Source: Owenia fusiformis
Taxonomy: Eukaryota; Annelida; Polychaeta; Sabellida; Oweniidae
Length of the DNA stretch: 64,000 bases
Direction: 5' to 3'
NCBI GenBank assembly: GCA_903813345.2
Contig: CAIIXF020000003.1
Span: forward strand, 7,031,815-7,095,814
Part shown: one piece after another, positions 1 to 11,940 of the stretch
How positions within the stretch are numbered: position 1 is the first letter of the stretch
How the letters are laid out: the number at the start of each line of letters is the position of its first letter
Made by a program: the position numbers and the translations under genes
Notes under the pieces: model-generated
Told to the model about the DNA's origin: nothing
Seen by the model: the letters and a program-made list of their open reading frames with translations, nothing else
The model's database searches: none

Positions 1-486
1 TGTTTTTGAAAAACAAAGTACTAGTAGTAAGAGAGTTTCCAAATGATACTGTAAAACACATAGATTTAAAATTCTATTGTGTGAGCTATTGAAAAATTGT
101 GAAAACATGAGAAGAGTATGCAAAAAACAAATGTAAAAATCTGTGAATATTGCTCAAAAGAATTCAATGTTTTACAGTAACCTTTTTGAATTACTAAAGT
201 AAATGGATATACTCAATTGAAATTTTCTTAACTCTGCCCAAACCATTCTAAGTTCAACTGAATTTTAAAGAATCTTAAATGATTATCCCAAAAACTGTAA
301 ATACAGAGTGTGGGTAAATTAAATTGATGTACTGTATAACAATGGTGAGATATTCAACTCAAGTGAGGACATACAGATGTACTATTGTATGTCCTCACTA
401 AAGTTAAACATCACACCAATGTTATGCATTTTGGAACATCCTGTTTAACATGGGTGAGGTAACACATTTTATTTTTATTTTTTCAG

Positions 487-3242
487 AGAAGGCAATAACA
501 AAGCCACCTGAATGCATGTTTCCGAAGATAAATGCAAGGACTGTGAAAATAGGTATAAATATAAAGAATTTGGCATTTGTATATACGAGAAAGATCATCT
601 AAACCTTCTTGAATATGAGAAAGATCGTCATTCTTGAATATGGGAAAGATCATCATTCTTGAATGTGGGAAAGATCATCATTCTTGAATATGGGAAAGAT
701 CATCATTCTTGAATGTGGGAAGCATCACCATTCTTGAATATGGGAAAGATCATCATTCTTGAATGTGGGAAAGATCATCATTCTTGAATATGGGAAAGAT
801 CATCATTCTTGAATATGGGAAACATCATCATTCTTGAATATGGGAAAGATCATCATTCTTGAATATGGGAAAGATCATCATTCTTGAATGTGGGAAAGAT
901 CATCATTCTTGAATATGGGAAAGATCGTCATTCTTGAATATGGGAAAGATCATCATTCTTGAATATGGGAAAGATCATCATTCTTGAATATGGGAAAGAT
1001 CATCATTCTTGAATATGGGAAAGATCATCATTCTTGAATATGGGAAAGATCATCATTCTTGAATATGGGAAACATCATCATTCTTGAATATGGGAAACAT
1101 CATCATTCTTGAATATGGGAAACATCACCATTCTCCATTGTATTGATTATTTGAAATAAATTTGCATAATGTATAAAAAGAACCTTCCTTGATGAGCTTT
1201 GATAATTCTTCTCCATGTTTTGACTCAATAAGAATGATCAAAGCCTCATTAACAATTAACAATCCCAGTTGAAGAGAAGTAGTTACATAATTGATATTTT
1301 ATCAGTACACCTGCTGATCTTGCTTGATGTGAATTTTTTATGTTATTTTTTAGCAATAGACGGGTATTATCCATCTAACCCGTTGAGAACATCACATGCA
1401 CCACAACCGCCAGCTCGCCCTCAAATACGGCCAAAGTCTAGCTTCCCTAGGCAAAGACAAGGACAGGCAAAAGGTAACACACGACTTTGACCATCAACCT
1501 TTAGGAAAGCCAATGAACTAATGAAAGATCAAATTCCATATGGCGCAAATATTGCCTGTTGTCTTGACAGACAAATTTTCTTGAAATGTTGTTCACCTCT
1601 TACATCTGCCCCTAATGTTGATAGTTTTTTCAAGTTACTTCATGGGAATAAATACAAATTGTACATGTATGTAAATGCTTAGTTATACAACAAGTGTTCA
1701 TACCATAAAAAATAAATTTCAAATTCATATTTACTAACAAATCGTGTTAAGGATCAGTCTTTGCTGTTTATTTGCCTTTGTTTCAATTTTGAACTTCTTA
1801 TCTCCCTAAGTGCTCTAAGAAGGTTACAAATGTTAGCAAACTGCTTCAAGTTTTGATGTTTCCAGAAAATAAAATTTATACCAAAGCATTTATTTAGTCA
1901 CAAATCATTATTATGAATTAGAATCATTTTTGGGTTGATATAGGAACAAAATGTACTTAGTATCCTTTTAAAATTCTCTTTGTATTGTTTGTATTATTTT
2001 CAATATTTTGTCGTATTCTTATCTATAGATCCAGAACCTGCACCATCAGCAGCACCAGCCGAAGAATCAGTTGCTCATGTTCCGCGTCCTCCTAGCCGCC
2101 CTCGACTTACCACACAGATGGGCGCCAGGCATGCCACAAAGCAAAGTGAGAATATTCATTTATGACATTTTTGTCACCTCCTAAGTGTAACATTTTTCTT
2201 TTTCGCCTCATTGATGCATTGATACCAGCTAATCATACAATGATTATATAAATCGCTTTAAAAGCCGTATAATGAACGACCTCTGGTACCTCAAAATAGT
2301 GTTCTACTTCAGAATGATTCACTTGCAGAGGTTCATTTACATTAATTAGTCAGTTACAGGGATTGGGGAAAATGTTCCATTTATACAAGTGTTCCAATTT
2401 TAGAGGTGTTCAACTTCAGGGGTTTTACTGTAAATATGGAAAAATGGAAACAGAATATGTTTCATGAAAAATGAAATTATGTCAAATGTGATTCACAGTT
2501 GATAATGCTTTTATTATTTTCTTAAATAAATAATTTCAGATAACAAACATCAATTTACATACACGTACATAAAAAGAATGAAACAAAAAGACATTTTTTC
2601 ATTATGTTATTAGAAATCTCCATAGAGAAGATGGTTGAACAGCTGAATAAGCCATCAGTTCCAAACACTGGACTGCTCCCTAATCTGCCTAATCTCATGG
2701 TGCCACACCCGCCTACTGCACCAAAAAAGCCAGGTAAATAAATATCAATCTCTAGTTTGTCTTTATTTAATCTTTAATACGATCAGATTCATGTTTCTTT
2801 AATCAAACTCAACGCCCGTGATTATATCAGAGTACATCACAACATCACATAAAAATTGAAGTTAGTTGAACTTTATAACTAGAGCTCACCACAGCATATT
2901 CAAATGAAACAGCTCCACATCTGATGTTGTGATGAGCTCTGATCATAGAGCTCACCACACCTTTAGATGAATCAGCTCCACATCTGATGTTGTGATGAGC
3001 TCTGATCATAGAGCTCACCTCAGCATTCAGACGAAACAGCTCCACATCTGATGATGTGATGAGCTCTAATCATAGAGCTCGCCACATCAGATGAAAAAAG
3101 CTCCAAATCTGATGCACTAATCATGAATGTTTTTCTCTATGTTTCAGTTGCTCCTTTGAAGAGAGAACCAAGTGAAGTCTCCCTCATAAGCCCAGATTCC
3201 AGCCTGGTTTATGAGAGTTCCTCGGATAATTCCGAGGAATGA
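487..3242 (+). CDS. 3' end of an unrecognised proline-rich protein (five terminal exons, 5' end outside window)
   Basis: Five exons join in one open frame with consistent phase: 487-552, 1354-1473, 2029-2145, 2614-2733 and 3148-3242 (TGA at 3240-3242). All have AG acceptors and GT donors, and every internal junction falls after the first base of a codon. The second exon could also start 6 nt later (tandem AG), still in frame. About 171 residues are visible, rich in Pro, Arg, Ser and Ala. They include basic/proline stretches (QPPARPQIRP, PRPPSRPRL), a short segment EKMVEQLNKP, and an acidic serine-rich C-terminus ending SSSDNSEE. LKRE near the C-terminus fits the SUMO consensus (hydrophobic-K-x-E). 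I do not recognise the family. The composition suggests a disordered tail of a regulatory or signalling protein, which is inference. Upstream exons must lie before position 1. Confidence 0.7.
590..1137. repeat. 25-bp tandem repeat (about 21 copies) in an intron of the proline-rich gene
   Basis: A head-to-tail array of a unit containing CATCATTCTTGAATATGGGA keeps a strict 25-bp period and varies by single substitutions (GAATGTGGG/GAATATGGG, AAGATC/AACATC). It lies between the exons at 487-552 and 1354-1473, starts about 40 bp after the donor and does not include either junction. Each unit contains TTCTTGAA, the core dimer of a heat-shock element. Confidence 0.9.
2255..2440. repeat. Dispersed repeat copy of the 'AAACCTGT/GTGTTC' family in an intron
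   Basis: The stretch has the signature seen at many other places in this window (for example 36970-37145, 50585-50770): a phrase like CTCTGGTACCTCAAAATAG, then GTTC-rich halves, then a GGTTTTACTGTA end. It lies in the intron 2146-2613. The rest of that intron shows nothing recognisable. Confidence 0.6.
2870..3120. repeat. 63-66-bp tandem repeat of imperfect palindromes (about 4 copies) in the last intron of the proline-rich gene
   Basis: Units begin near 2882, 2948, 3011 and 3075. Each opens with GAGCTCACCACA and closes with TGTTGTGATGAGCTC, so each can fold on itself. The array ends about 28 bp before the acceptor of the last exon. Degenerate relatives (CAGCTCCACTTGAACTG, GAGCTCATCACAGCAT) recur at 3560-3850 in the presumed 3' UTR. 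Confidence 0.8.
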
Positions 3243-4480
3243 GACGTCTTCTCCACAAACGAAAATGTCCTGGCTCCCGGCCCACCCGGGTGACTTGGCA
3301 ATTCCATCTGCCTCGACACGTCATCTTGCCATTTTCCAAATTGCTTGGCAGGAGGTGGCATCGGGGTGGGTCGGTTGAGCAGCCCATCAGTATGTGAGGC
3401 GTATTTAACATTTCTTGCGCCATGACATGCTCGTGTACAGTTTTGTTCACCGAGGGCTCAGGAATCTGGCCTTGACACACGCGATTACAATCGGAACTCT
3501 CCACATATGGACCAGCAGTAACATGAACTGTCTTTGCAATAACGATCAAAGATCAACGCAACCACCTCCACTTGAACTGTACCTGCAACATGCATCGTGA
3601 TACAAGCCGTCAAAATCAAATGAACCAGCTCGACTTGAACTCTGAAGAGCTCATCACAGCATCACCTAAAACAGCTCCACTTGAACTGTCCATGGGATTC
3701 CAATCAGAGCTCACACAAACATCAGATGACAGCTCCACCATGACAGTACTTGTGATTGTGAACGGAGGTCATCAAAAAACCAAATGATCGAATCACCTCC
3801 ACTTGAACTGTAGAGCGGTTACAATCAAAGCTCATCACGAACATCATACAGCTTTGGTAAACTGCTGTTGATGTACGTTCAAGATCATATGGTTTGTGAC
3901 AGCGTGATTCATATGATGGTTCTCGGGGAGTAAGTCACCCTCCCCTCTTTTATAGTCTATATTAAAACCTAGGATAATACAGAGGGGGGGGGCTGGCTTA
4001 CTCCCCGTGAGATGGTTAGCAAATGGTCCATACTGAATCCAATCTTTCCAAAATGTACACCATTACTCATATGATATGTTAAATTCTAAAATCTCAAGTA
4101 AAGAAATATGTATTTTGGAAAACACTCATTAGAAAAAATCAGGAAAATTAAGAAGTATTGAATATGAGCAATGGTGTACATGTACTGTATACTGAATGTA
4201 ATACGTGCAATATCAGCGCCACGCTCGGCTCAATTTAATGTAATGCTTATAAGGGAGCATCTCATAAAATCAGTGTGAGAATATCAACTCTATTTGCTGA
4301 GTTGGGGGATAGTTCTTTATCTGACATAGGGGAGGGAAGGGTTACAAATGAACGGCAACTAGTGTTAATCCTACCATTGAGCTGTTGAGATGCTCCCTTA
4401 CATTTCAATTTTCTACATGGGATTACTCTTAACAATTTTTTACATTAATCCTCCTCGCAACACGAGTATTACTAGCTCTA
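3243..4480. other. 3' UTR / intergenic stretch with a hairpin at 3924-4010
   Basis: No coding sequence is visible after the TGA at 3242. The segment 3540-3850 carries degenerate copies of the palindromic repeat found in the preceding intron. At 3924-4010 a hairpin is formed by CGGGGAGTAAGTCACCCTC and its approximate reverse complement ending CTTACTCCCCG, typical of a small inverted-repeat element. The rest is AT-rich and unremarkable. Confidence 0.6.
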
Positions 4481-4489
4481 ACTTCAGCA

Positions 4490-5105
4490 AATCAAAATGT
4501 TCCTCCAATGCCTTTCATACAATCCAATAAGTTTAAGTTCTTTTAATATCTTCCATACAAGCAAATATATTTCCACTTGTAGTTCTTCCAATGCCTTACG
4601 CACAAGCAAATCTCTTTTAACATGTAGTTTTTCTGATGCCTTACATACAAACAAATATATTTCCACTTGTAGTTCTTCCAATGCCTTACGCACAAGCAAA
4701 TCTCTTTTAACATGTAGTTCTTCTGATGCCGTTCATCCAAGCAAATATCTTTTGACATGCAGTTCTTTCAATGCCTTGCAATCAAGCAAATCTCTTTTAA
4801 CATGTAGTTCTTCTGATGCCGTTCATCCAAGCAAATATCTTTTGACATGCAGTTCTTCTGATGCCCTTCATCCAAGCAAATATCTTTTGACATGCAGTTC
4901 TTTCAATGCCTTGCAATCAAGCAAATCTCTTTTAACATGTAGTTCTTCTGATGCCGTTCATCCAAGCAAACATCTTTTAACATGCAGTTCTTTCAATGCC
5001 TTACGTACAAGTAAATATCTATTAACATGTAGTTCTTCTGATGCCTTACGCACAAGCAAATATATTTTTATATATAGTTCTTTTGATGGCTTATATGACA
5101 CTGAA
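4490..5105. repeat. 45-bp minisatellite array (about 13 copies), stop-free on the + strand
   Basis: The unit includes ATGCCTTACGCACAAGCAAA and recurs every 45 bp (4681 to 4726, for example). Because 45 is a multiple of three and the unit lacks stops in one frame, it makes a 208-codon open frame of 15-residue repeats. This is a by-product of the repeat. There is no start context, splice structure or non-repetitive part. It forms the left outer part of the foldback element. Confidence 0.9.
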
Positions 5106-5515
5106 GTGTCCCTTGATTGCTAAGTTGTAGTATTTAAATTGCTCGTTGGGACCTCAAATATCTTAAAGTATCCTCTAATTGCTAAGTCATAGGGTCTTAA
5201 TGGCTAGATGGAGCTCCATATACTCCAAAGAGTCCTTTATTTGCGGGGTTTAAATTGCTAGAGAGGGCCCTTAAGACCTCAAGTTGTTCATTGACTGCCA
5301 AGTAATAGGGCCTAAGTCGCTAAACGGGGCCGCAACGTGTCCCTAATTGCTAGATTATCATGCCTAACTTGCTAGAAAGGGCATTAAAGACTTCAACGTG
5401 GCATTACATTGCTAAGGAATGAGGCCTAAATTGTTAGATTGGGCCTTGAAGATTTCGAGGTGTCCTTTCATTGCAAAGTTATAGTTCCAAGATTGCTACA
5501 TGGTGATGCCCGAAA
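5106..5515 (+). repeat. Left inverted arm of the giant foldback element
   Basis: This is a degenerate run of sub-repeats around ATTGCTA and GGGCCT. Its reverse complement matches 8600-9000 closely along its length. The same ATTGCTAGATGGGG motif is the core of the 64-bp array in the interior, so that array probably arose from arm sequence. Confidence 0.8.
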
Positions 5516-5985
5516 GGTATGGTATGATGTGTAATGCAAAAAGATGAAGGTACTGTATGCGGGAGTTCTGTACATGCAGTACCCTATCACACAAGACCCC
5601 AATTTCAACAAATGATATATCATTGAGCAATTGTTCAGTTGACAACATTACGGTGTCTGGGAAAAAGAAGAGGAAGAAGGTTCCCTTGTTTTAAGAAATA
5701 TGGTGGGGGACATAAGGCCGTCCATCTGTTTAACTTCAACCGTAAACAGATACGAGAGCAATAAACTAGTGTCAGCATCTGACTTGGTTTTGGTTATGTT
5801 GGCTAATGGTCATGTTCACTGGGCGGACATTTTCATTGATTTAAATCTTAATTTTCTTAAAAATCACTTTTCACTACATTTTACTTTTTTTAGTAGTTGC
5901 TGCACTTTTTGCTGTTTTTACCTTTTGAAACATTTTCTACCTTTTTACTGAAAACATTTTTTTTGCAGTAACTATAATGTTTTTT
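5516..5985. other. Foldback interior, no gene seen
   Basis: This is AT-rich sequence between the left arm and the hairpin quintet. Open frames here are short and T-rich, with no domain or splice structure that I recognise. Confidence 0.5.
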
Positions 5986-6326
5986 CAGCAGTTAGGCGGG
6001 TGTCAGATATAGTCCACCTGTAACTGCTGGTGGAGGTTGGATATATTTGAATTCCTTTCATAAATATGATTTTTATTTTTTAGCAGTTAGGCGGGTGTCA
6101 GATATAGTCCACCTGTAGCTGCTTTTCAGTTTTTTTTATTTGTTTCCGAGCAGTTAGGCGGGTGTCAGATATAGTCCACCTGTAGCTGCTCTTTGTAATA
6201 TTTTATTTGTTTCCGAGCAGTTAGGCGGGTGTCAGATATAGTCCACCTGTAGCTGCTCTTTGTAATATTTTATTTTTTTCCGAGCAGTTAGGCGGGTGTC
6301 AGATATAGTCCACCTGTAGCTGCTTT
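5986..6326 (+). repeat. Five near-identical ~42-nt hairpins separated by T-rich spacers
   Basis: Copies start near 5986, 6081, 6149, 6216 and 6283. Each begins AGCAGTTAGGCGGGTG, has the loop TCAGATATAGTC and ends CACCTGTAGCTGCT, so the ends pair (AGCAG with CTGCT, GGTG with CACC). The first copy has CTGTAACTGCTG at its right end. Spacers between the last three copies are about 25 nt and similar to each other, ending TTTCCG. The hairpin core is far more conserved than the spacers. Confidence 0.9.
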
Positions 6327-6539
6327 CATCAATTTTTTATGTCACGCTTTTTTATTGTTTAATTGGTCTATTTATCCATCTCCACGAAGTGGGGGTTGGA
6401 TATTTTTTATTTATTTCTTAATTTATTGTTTAAGTTTAACTTCATCTGTCTGTCTGTCCATCCTTTGATCAGTCAATTATTTCTGGAAATGATAAACCTG
6501 TGGCTTACGTGACCAAAAGTTCTAATCCAATTCCATTGG
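6327..6539. other. Foldback interior between the hairpin quintet and the 64-bp array
   Basis: T-rich sequence with a short palindromic phrase (CCACGAAGTGGGGGTTGG). No gene seen. Confidence 0.4.
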
Positions 6540-8610
6540 GCGGTGTCCTTCTACATCAGAGCAAGGGATCCTTTACATTCGAAAGGATTGTTAATTGCTC
6601 TATGATGGGGTCCATATTGCTAGATGGGGTCCTATAGACATCAGAAGGATCCCTTAATTGCTCTATGACGAGGCCCATATTGATAGATGGGGTCCTGTAT
6701 ACATCAGAAGGATCCCTTAGTTGCTCTATGACGAGGCCCATATAGCTAGACGGGGCCCTATATACATCAGAAGGATCCATTATTGCTACATAATGGGGCC
6801 TGCATTGTTAGATGGGGTCCTATATACATCAGAGGGAACCCTTAATTGGTACATACTGGGGGCATACATTGCTAGTTGGGGTCCTATGTACATCAGAAGG
6901 ATCCCTTAATTGCTACATACTGGGGGCATACATTGCTAGTTGGGGTCCTATATACATCAGAAGGAACCCTTAATTGGTACATACTGGGGGCATACATTGC
7001 TAGTTGGGGTCCTATGTACATCAGAGGGAACCCTTAATTGGTACATACTGGGGGCATACATTGCTAGTTGGGGTCCTATGTACATCAGAAGGATCCCTTA
7101 ATTGCTACATACTGGGGGCATACATTGCTAGTTGGGGTCCTATGTACATCAGAAGGATCCCTTAATTGCTACATACTGGGGGCATACATTGCTAGTTGGG
7201 GTCCTATGTACATCAGAAGGATCCCTTAATTGCTACATACTGGGGGCATACATTGCTAGTTGGGGTCCTATGTACATCAGAAGGATCCCTTAATTGCTAC
7301 ATACTGGGGGCATACATTGCTAGTTGGGGTCCTATATACATCAGAAGGATCCCTTAATTGCTACATACTGGGGGCATACATTGCTAGTTGGGGTCCTATA
7401 TACATCAGAAGGATCCCTTAATTGCTACATGATTGTGGCCTATATTGCTAGAATGGGTCCTATATACATCAGAGGGATGCCATAATTGCTACATGATGGG
7501 GGCATGGATTGCTAGATGGGGTCCTATACATCAGAGGGATTCCTTAATTGTTACACGATGTGGATCGGCATTGCTAGATTGGGTCTTATATACATCAGAA
7601 GGATCCCTTATTGCTACATAATGGGGCCTGCATTGTTATGGGATCCTATATACATCAGAAGGATCCCTTATTGCTACATAATGGGGCCTGCATTGTTAGA
7701 TGGGGTCCTATATACATCGGAAGGATCTCTTAATTGCTACATAATGGGGCCTGCATTGTTATTTGGGGTCCTTTAAACATCAGAAGGATCCCTTAATTGA
7801 GACATGATGTATGCATTGTTATTTGGGGTCCTATATACACCAGAAGGATCCCTTAATTGCTACATAATGAGGCCTGCATTGTTATTTGGGGATCCTTTAT
7901 ACATCAGAAGGATCTCTAAATTGCTACATAATTGGTCTCATATACATCAGAAGGATCCCATAGTTGCTACATGACGGGGGCATGAATTGCTAGATGGGGT
8001 CCTATATACATCAGAAGGATCCCATAGTTGCTACATGACGGGGGCATGAATTGCTAGATGGGGTCCTATATACATCAGAGGGATCTCTAAATTGCTACAT
8101 AATTGGTCCTATATACATCAGAAGGATCCCATAGTTGCTACATGACGGGGGCATGAATTGCTAGATGGGGTCCTATATACATCAGAAGGATCCCTTAATT
8201 GCTACATAATGGGGCCTGCATAGTTAGATGGGGTCCTATATACATCAGAAGGAACCCTTAATTGCTACATAATGGGGGCTTGCATCGTTAGTTGGGGTCC
8301 TATGTACATCAGAAGGATCCCTTAATTGATACATGATGGGGCTTGCATTGTTATTTGGGGTCCTATATACATCAGAAGGATCCCTTAATTGCTACATGAT
8401 GGGGCTTGCATTGTTATTTGGGGTCCTATATACATCAGAAGGATCCCTTAATTGATACATGATGTATGCATTGTTATTTGGGGTCCTATATACACCAGAA
8501 GGATCCCTTAATTGCTACATAATGAGGCCTGCATTGTTATTTGGGGATCCTTTATACATCAGAAGGATCTCTAAATTGCTACATAATTGGTCTCATATGA
8601 TGGTCCAATC
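6540..8610. repeat. 64-bp tandem array (roughly 32 copies)
   Basis: The unit carries TTGCTAGTTGGGGTCCTAT, ACATCAGAAGGATCCCTTAA and CTACATACTGGGGGCAT. The period is 64 bp (7083 to 7147, for example). Copies between 6840 and 7430 are nearly identical, indicating recent homogenisation, while flanking copies are more diverged and of variable length. Open frames across it are repeat by-products. Confidence 0.92.
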
Positions 8611-9000
8611 TAGCTATTTTGGAACTATACATTCGCAATTTAAGGACACGTTGGCGTCTTTAAGGTAATATCTAACAATTAAGGCCTCATTATTTAGCAA
8701 TGTAGTGCCGCGTTATTGTCTTTAAAGTTTTATCTAGCAAGTTAGACAAGATGGTTTAGCAATTGAGGGGCTCATTGAGGCCCCGTCGAGTGACTGAGGG
8801 CCTATTGCTAAGCAATTTATGGACATCTTGAGATATTAAGGGGCCTATCCAGCAATTAACACCCTGGAAATAAAGGAATCCTTCGCGTATTTAGGGCTCC
8901 ATCTAGCCATTCAAGTCCTATGTCCTAGCAATAAGGGGAGATTTTGAGGTATTTCGGGCCCAACATGCAATGGAAATACTACAACTTAGCAATTGATTAA
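8600..9000 (-). repeat. Right inverted arm of the giant foldback element
   Basis: The reverse complement of this stretch runs parallel to 5106-5515. Shared landmarks, in order, are AAGTTGTAGTATTT, the GTTGGG step, AATGGCTAGATGGAG, TCCTTTATTT and GGGTGTTAATTGCT/GGGTTTAAATTGCT. Confidence 0.8.
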
Positions 9001-9004
9001 TATT

Positions 9005-11940
9005 TCAGACAAAATACTTAGTATCCGAAGATCACAACTACAAATGTTAAAGATATCAAATACATATTATCCAATGATCAGAGCTACGTGTTCTTAAGAT
9101 ATCAAATGCATAATATCCAATGATCAGAGCTACGTGTTCTTAAGATATCAAATGCATAATATCCAATGATCAGAGCTACGTGTTCTTAAGATATCAAATG
9201 CATAATATCCAATGATCAGAGCTACGTGTTCTTAAGATATCAAATGCATAATATCCAATGATCAGAGCTACGTGTTCTTAAGATATCAAATGCATAATAT
9301 CCAATGATCAGAGCTACGTGTTCTTAAGATATCAAATGCATAATATCCAATGATCAGAGCTACGTGTTCTTAAGATATCAAATGCATAATATCCAATGAT
9401 CAGAGCTACGTGTTCTTAAGATATCAAATGCATAATATCCAATGATCAGATCTACAATCTACATGTACCTACGATATCAGAGGCATAATATCCAAAGATC
9501 AGATCTACAATCTACATGTACCTACGATATCAAAGGCATAATATCCAAAGATCAGAACTACATGTACATAGTATCAAAAGGTCAGTTCTACATGTATTTA
9601 AGATATCAAAGAAATAGTATCCAAAGATCAGAACTATATGTATTTAAAATATCAAAGGCATAGTATACAAAGATCAGAACTACATTTATTTAAGATATCA
9701 AAGGCATTATATCCAAAGATCAGAACTACATATATTTAAGATATCAAATGAAAAGTATTCAAAGATCAGAATTACATGGATATCAAAAACATAGTATTAA
9801 AAGGTCAGATCTACATGTATTTAAGATATCAAAGAAATACCATCCAAAGATCAGAAGTATATGTACTAAGATATCAAAGTCATTATATCCAAAGATCAGA
9901 ACTGCATGTACTAAGATATCAAATGCAAAATATCCAAAATCAGAACTACATATATTTAAGATATCAAATGAAAAGTATTCAAAGATTAGAACTAAATGGA
10001 TATCAAAAACATAGTATCAAATGATCAAGAACTACATGTATTTAAGATATCAAAGGCATAGTATCCAACGATCAGAACTACATGTATTTAAGATATCAAA
10101 GGCATAGTGTCCTAAGATCAGAACTACATGTATTTGAGATACCAAAGGCATTGTATCCAAAGATCAGAACTACGTGTATTTAAGATATCAAAGGCATAGT
10201 GTCCTAAGATCAGAACTACATGTATTTGAGATACCAGAGGCATTGTATCCAAAGATCAGAACTACATGTATTTAATATATCAAAGGCATAGTATCCAAAG
10301 ATCAGAACTACATGCATTTAAGATATCAAAGGCATAGTGTCCTAAGATCAGAACTACATGTATTTGAGATACCAAAGGCATTGTATCCAAAGATCAGAAC
10401 TACATGTATTTAAGATATCAAAGGCATAGTGTCCTAAGATCAGAACTACATGTATTTGAGATACCAAAGGCAGTGTATCCAAAGATCAGAACTACATGTA
10501 TTTAATATATCAAAGGCATAGTATCCAAAGATCAGAACTACTTGTATTTAAGATATCAAAGAAATAGTATCCAAAGATCAGAACTACATGTATTCAAAAT
10601 ATCAAAGGCATAGTATCCAAAGATCAGAACTACATGTACTTAAGATATTAAATGAAAAGTAACCAAAGATCAGAACTACATGTAATTAAGATATCAAAAG
10701 CATAGTATCCAAAGATTAGTACTACATGTATTTGAGATATCAAAGGCATGGTATCCAAAGATCAGAACTACATGTATTTAAGATATCAAAGGCATTATAT
10801 TCAAAGATCGGTACTACATGTACATGTACTTAAGATATCAAAGGCATAGTATTCAAAGATCAGAACTACATGTAATTTAGATATCAAGGGCATTGTATTC
10901 AAAGATCAGAACTACATGTATTTAAGATATCAAATGAAAAATATCCAAAGATAAGAACTACATGTGTTTAAGATATCAAATGAAAAATATCCAAAGATAA
11001 GAACTACATGTGTTTAAGATATCAAATGCATGTATCCAAAGATCAGAACTACATGTACTTAAGATATCAAATACATAGTATCCAAGAACAGAGCTATGTG
11101 TACTATATCAAGACATATTATCCAAAGATCAGAACTACATATACCAGATATCAAATACGTAGTATCCAAAGACCAAAGCTACGAGAAGGCCTATATAGCA
11201 CCCAATGGTTGGAGTTAAATATAGTTGAGATATTAAGTAGGCCCATATAGCATCAAACGATCAGAGCTACATGTACAGTGTAGTTAAGATATCAAATATG
11301 CCTATATAGTATCCAACGATTAAAGCAACAAGTAGTTCAGATATCAAAAAGGCCTATATAGTATCCAGCGATCAGAGCTACATGTAGTTAAAATATCAAA
11401 TAGGCCACCAAAAATTGAGATATCAAATGTGCCTATATAGTGTTCAACGATCAGACTACGTGTAGTTAAGATATCAAATAGGCCTATATAGTGTCGAACG
11501 ATCAGAGCTACATGTAGCTAAGATATTAAATAGGCCTATATAGTATCCAACGATTAGAGCTACATGTACATGCAGTTTAGATAGTGTTCTATATAGTGTT
11601 CTTAAGATATCAAATACATATAGTATCCAACGATCAGAGCTACATGTAGTTAAGATATCAAATAGACCTATATAGTATCCAACGATCAGAGCTACATGTA
11701 GTTAGGATATCAAATAGGCCTATATAATATCCAACGATCAGAGCTCCATGTAGTTAATATATCAAATAGGCCTATATAGTATCCAACGATCAGAGCTACA
11801 TGTAGTTAAGATATCAAATAGGCCTATATAATATCCAATGATCAAAGCTACATGTAGTTAAGATATCAAATAGGCCTATATAGTATCCAACGATCAGAGC
11901 TACATGTACATGTAGTTAGCATATAAAATATAAAGTATCG
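9005..11940. repeat. 46-bp tandem array (about 60 copies)
   Basis: The unit includes TAAGATATCAAATGCATAAT and ATCCAATGATCAGAGCTACG, with a 46-bp period (9122 to 9168). About eight copies at 9060-9440 are essentially identical. Copies at 9440-11100 have AAGATCAGAACTACATGTA, and those at 11190-11940 have AGGCCTATATAGTATCCAACG, so there are three sub-families in blocks. In reverse complement the unit shares its core with the 45-bp array at 4490-5105. Confidence 0.93.

Larger units (their letters stand above)
4490..11940. mobile_element. Giant inverted-repeat (foldback-type) element made of minisatellites
   Basis: Order of parts: a 45-bp array (4490-5105), a ~400-bp arm (5106-5515), an interior (5516-6540), a 64-bp array (6540-8610), the arm inverted (8600-9000), and a 46-bp array (9005-11940). 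Reverse-complementing the right arm reproduces the left arm, with shared phrases such as TTGCTAAGTTGTAGTATTT and AATGGCTAGATGGAGC. The two outer arrays are also related in inverted orientation: both carry ATATCTT followed by ACATGTAGTTC. Long terminal inverted repeats built of tandem repeats are known from Drosophila foldback elements and sea-urchin TU elements. No transposase ORF is present, so this would be non-autonomous. Outer boundaries and target duplications could not be fixed. Confidence 0.7.

Noticed and set aside
3184-3549. 121-codon minus-strand frame
   Set aside because: Antisense to the last exon and 3' UTR of the proline-rich gene. No recognisable domain.
4497-5123. 208-codon open frame with 15-residue repeats
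   Set aside because: Product of a 45-bp tandem array whose length is a multiple of three. No unique part, no splice structure, and it belongs to the foldback arm.
5986-6326. CRISPR-like array (palindromic repeats with regular spacers)
   Set aside because: Animal genome, spacers similar to one another and T-rich, no cas genes. It is part of a repeat element.
9005-11940. Multi-copy coding repeats (88-, 82- and 80-codon frames)
   Set aside because: 46-bp period is not a multiple of three, so frames break and shift. These are repeat artefacts.
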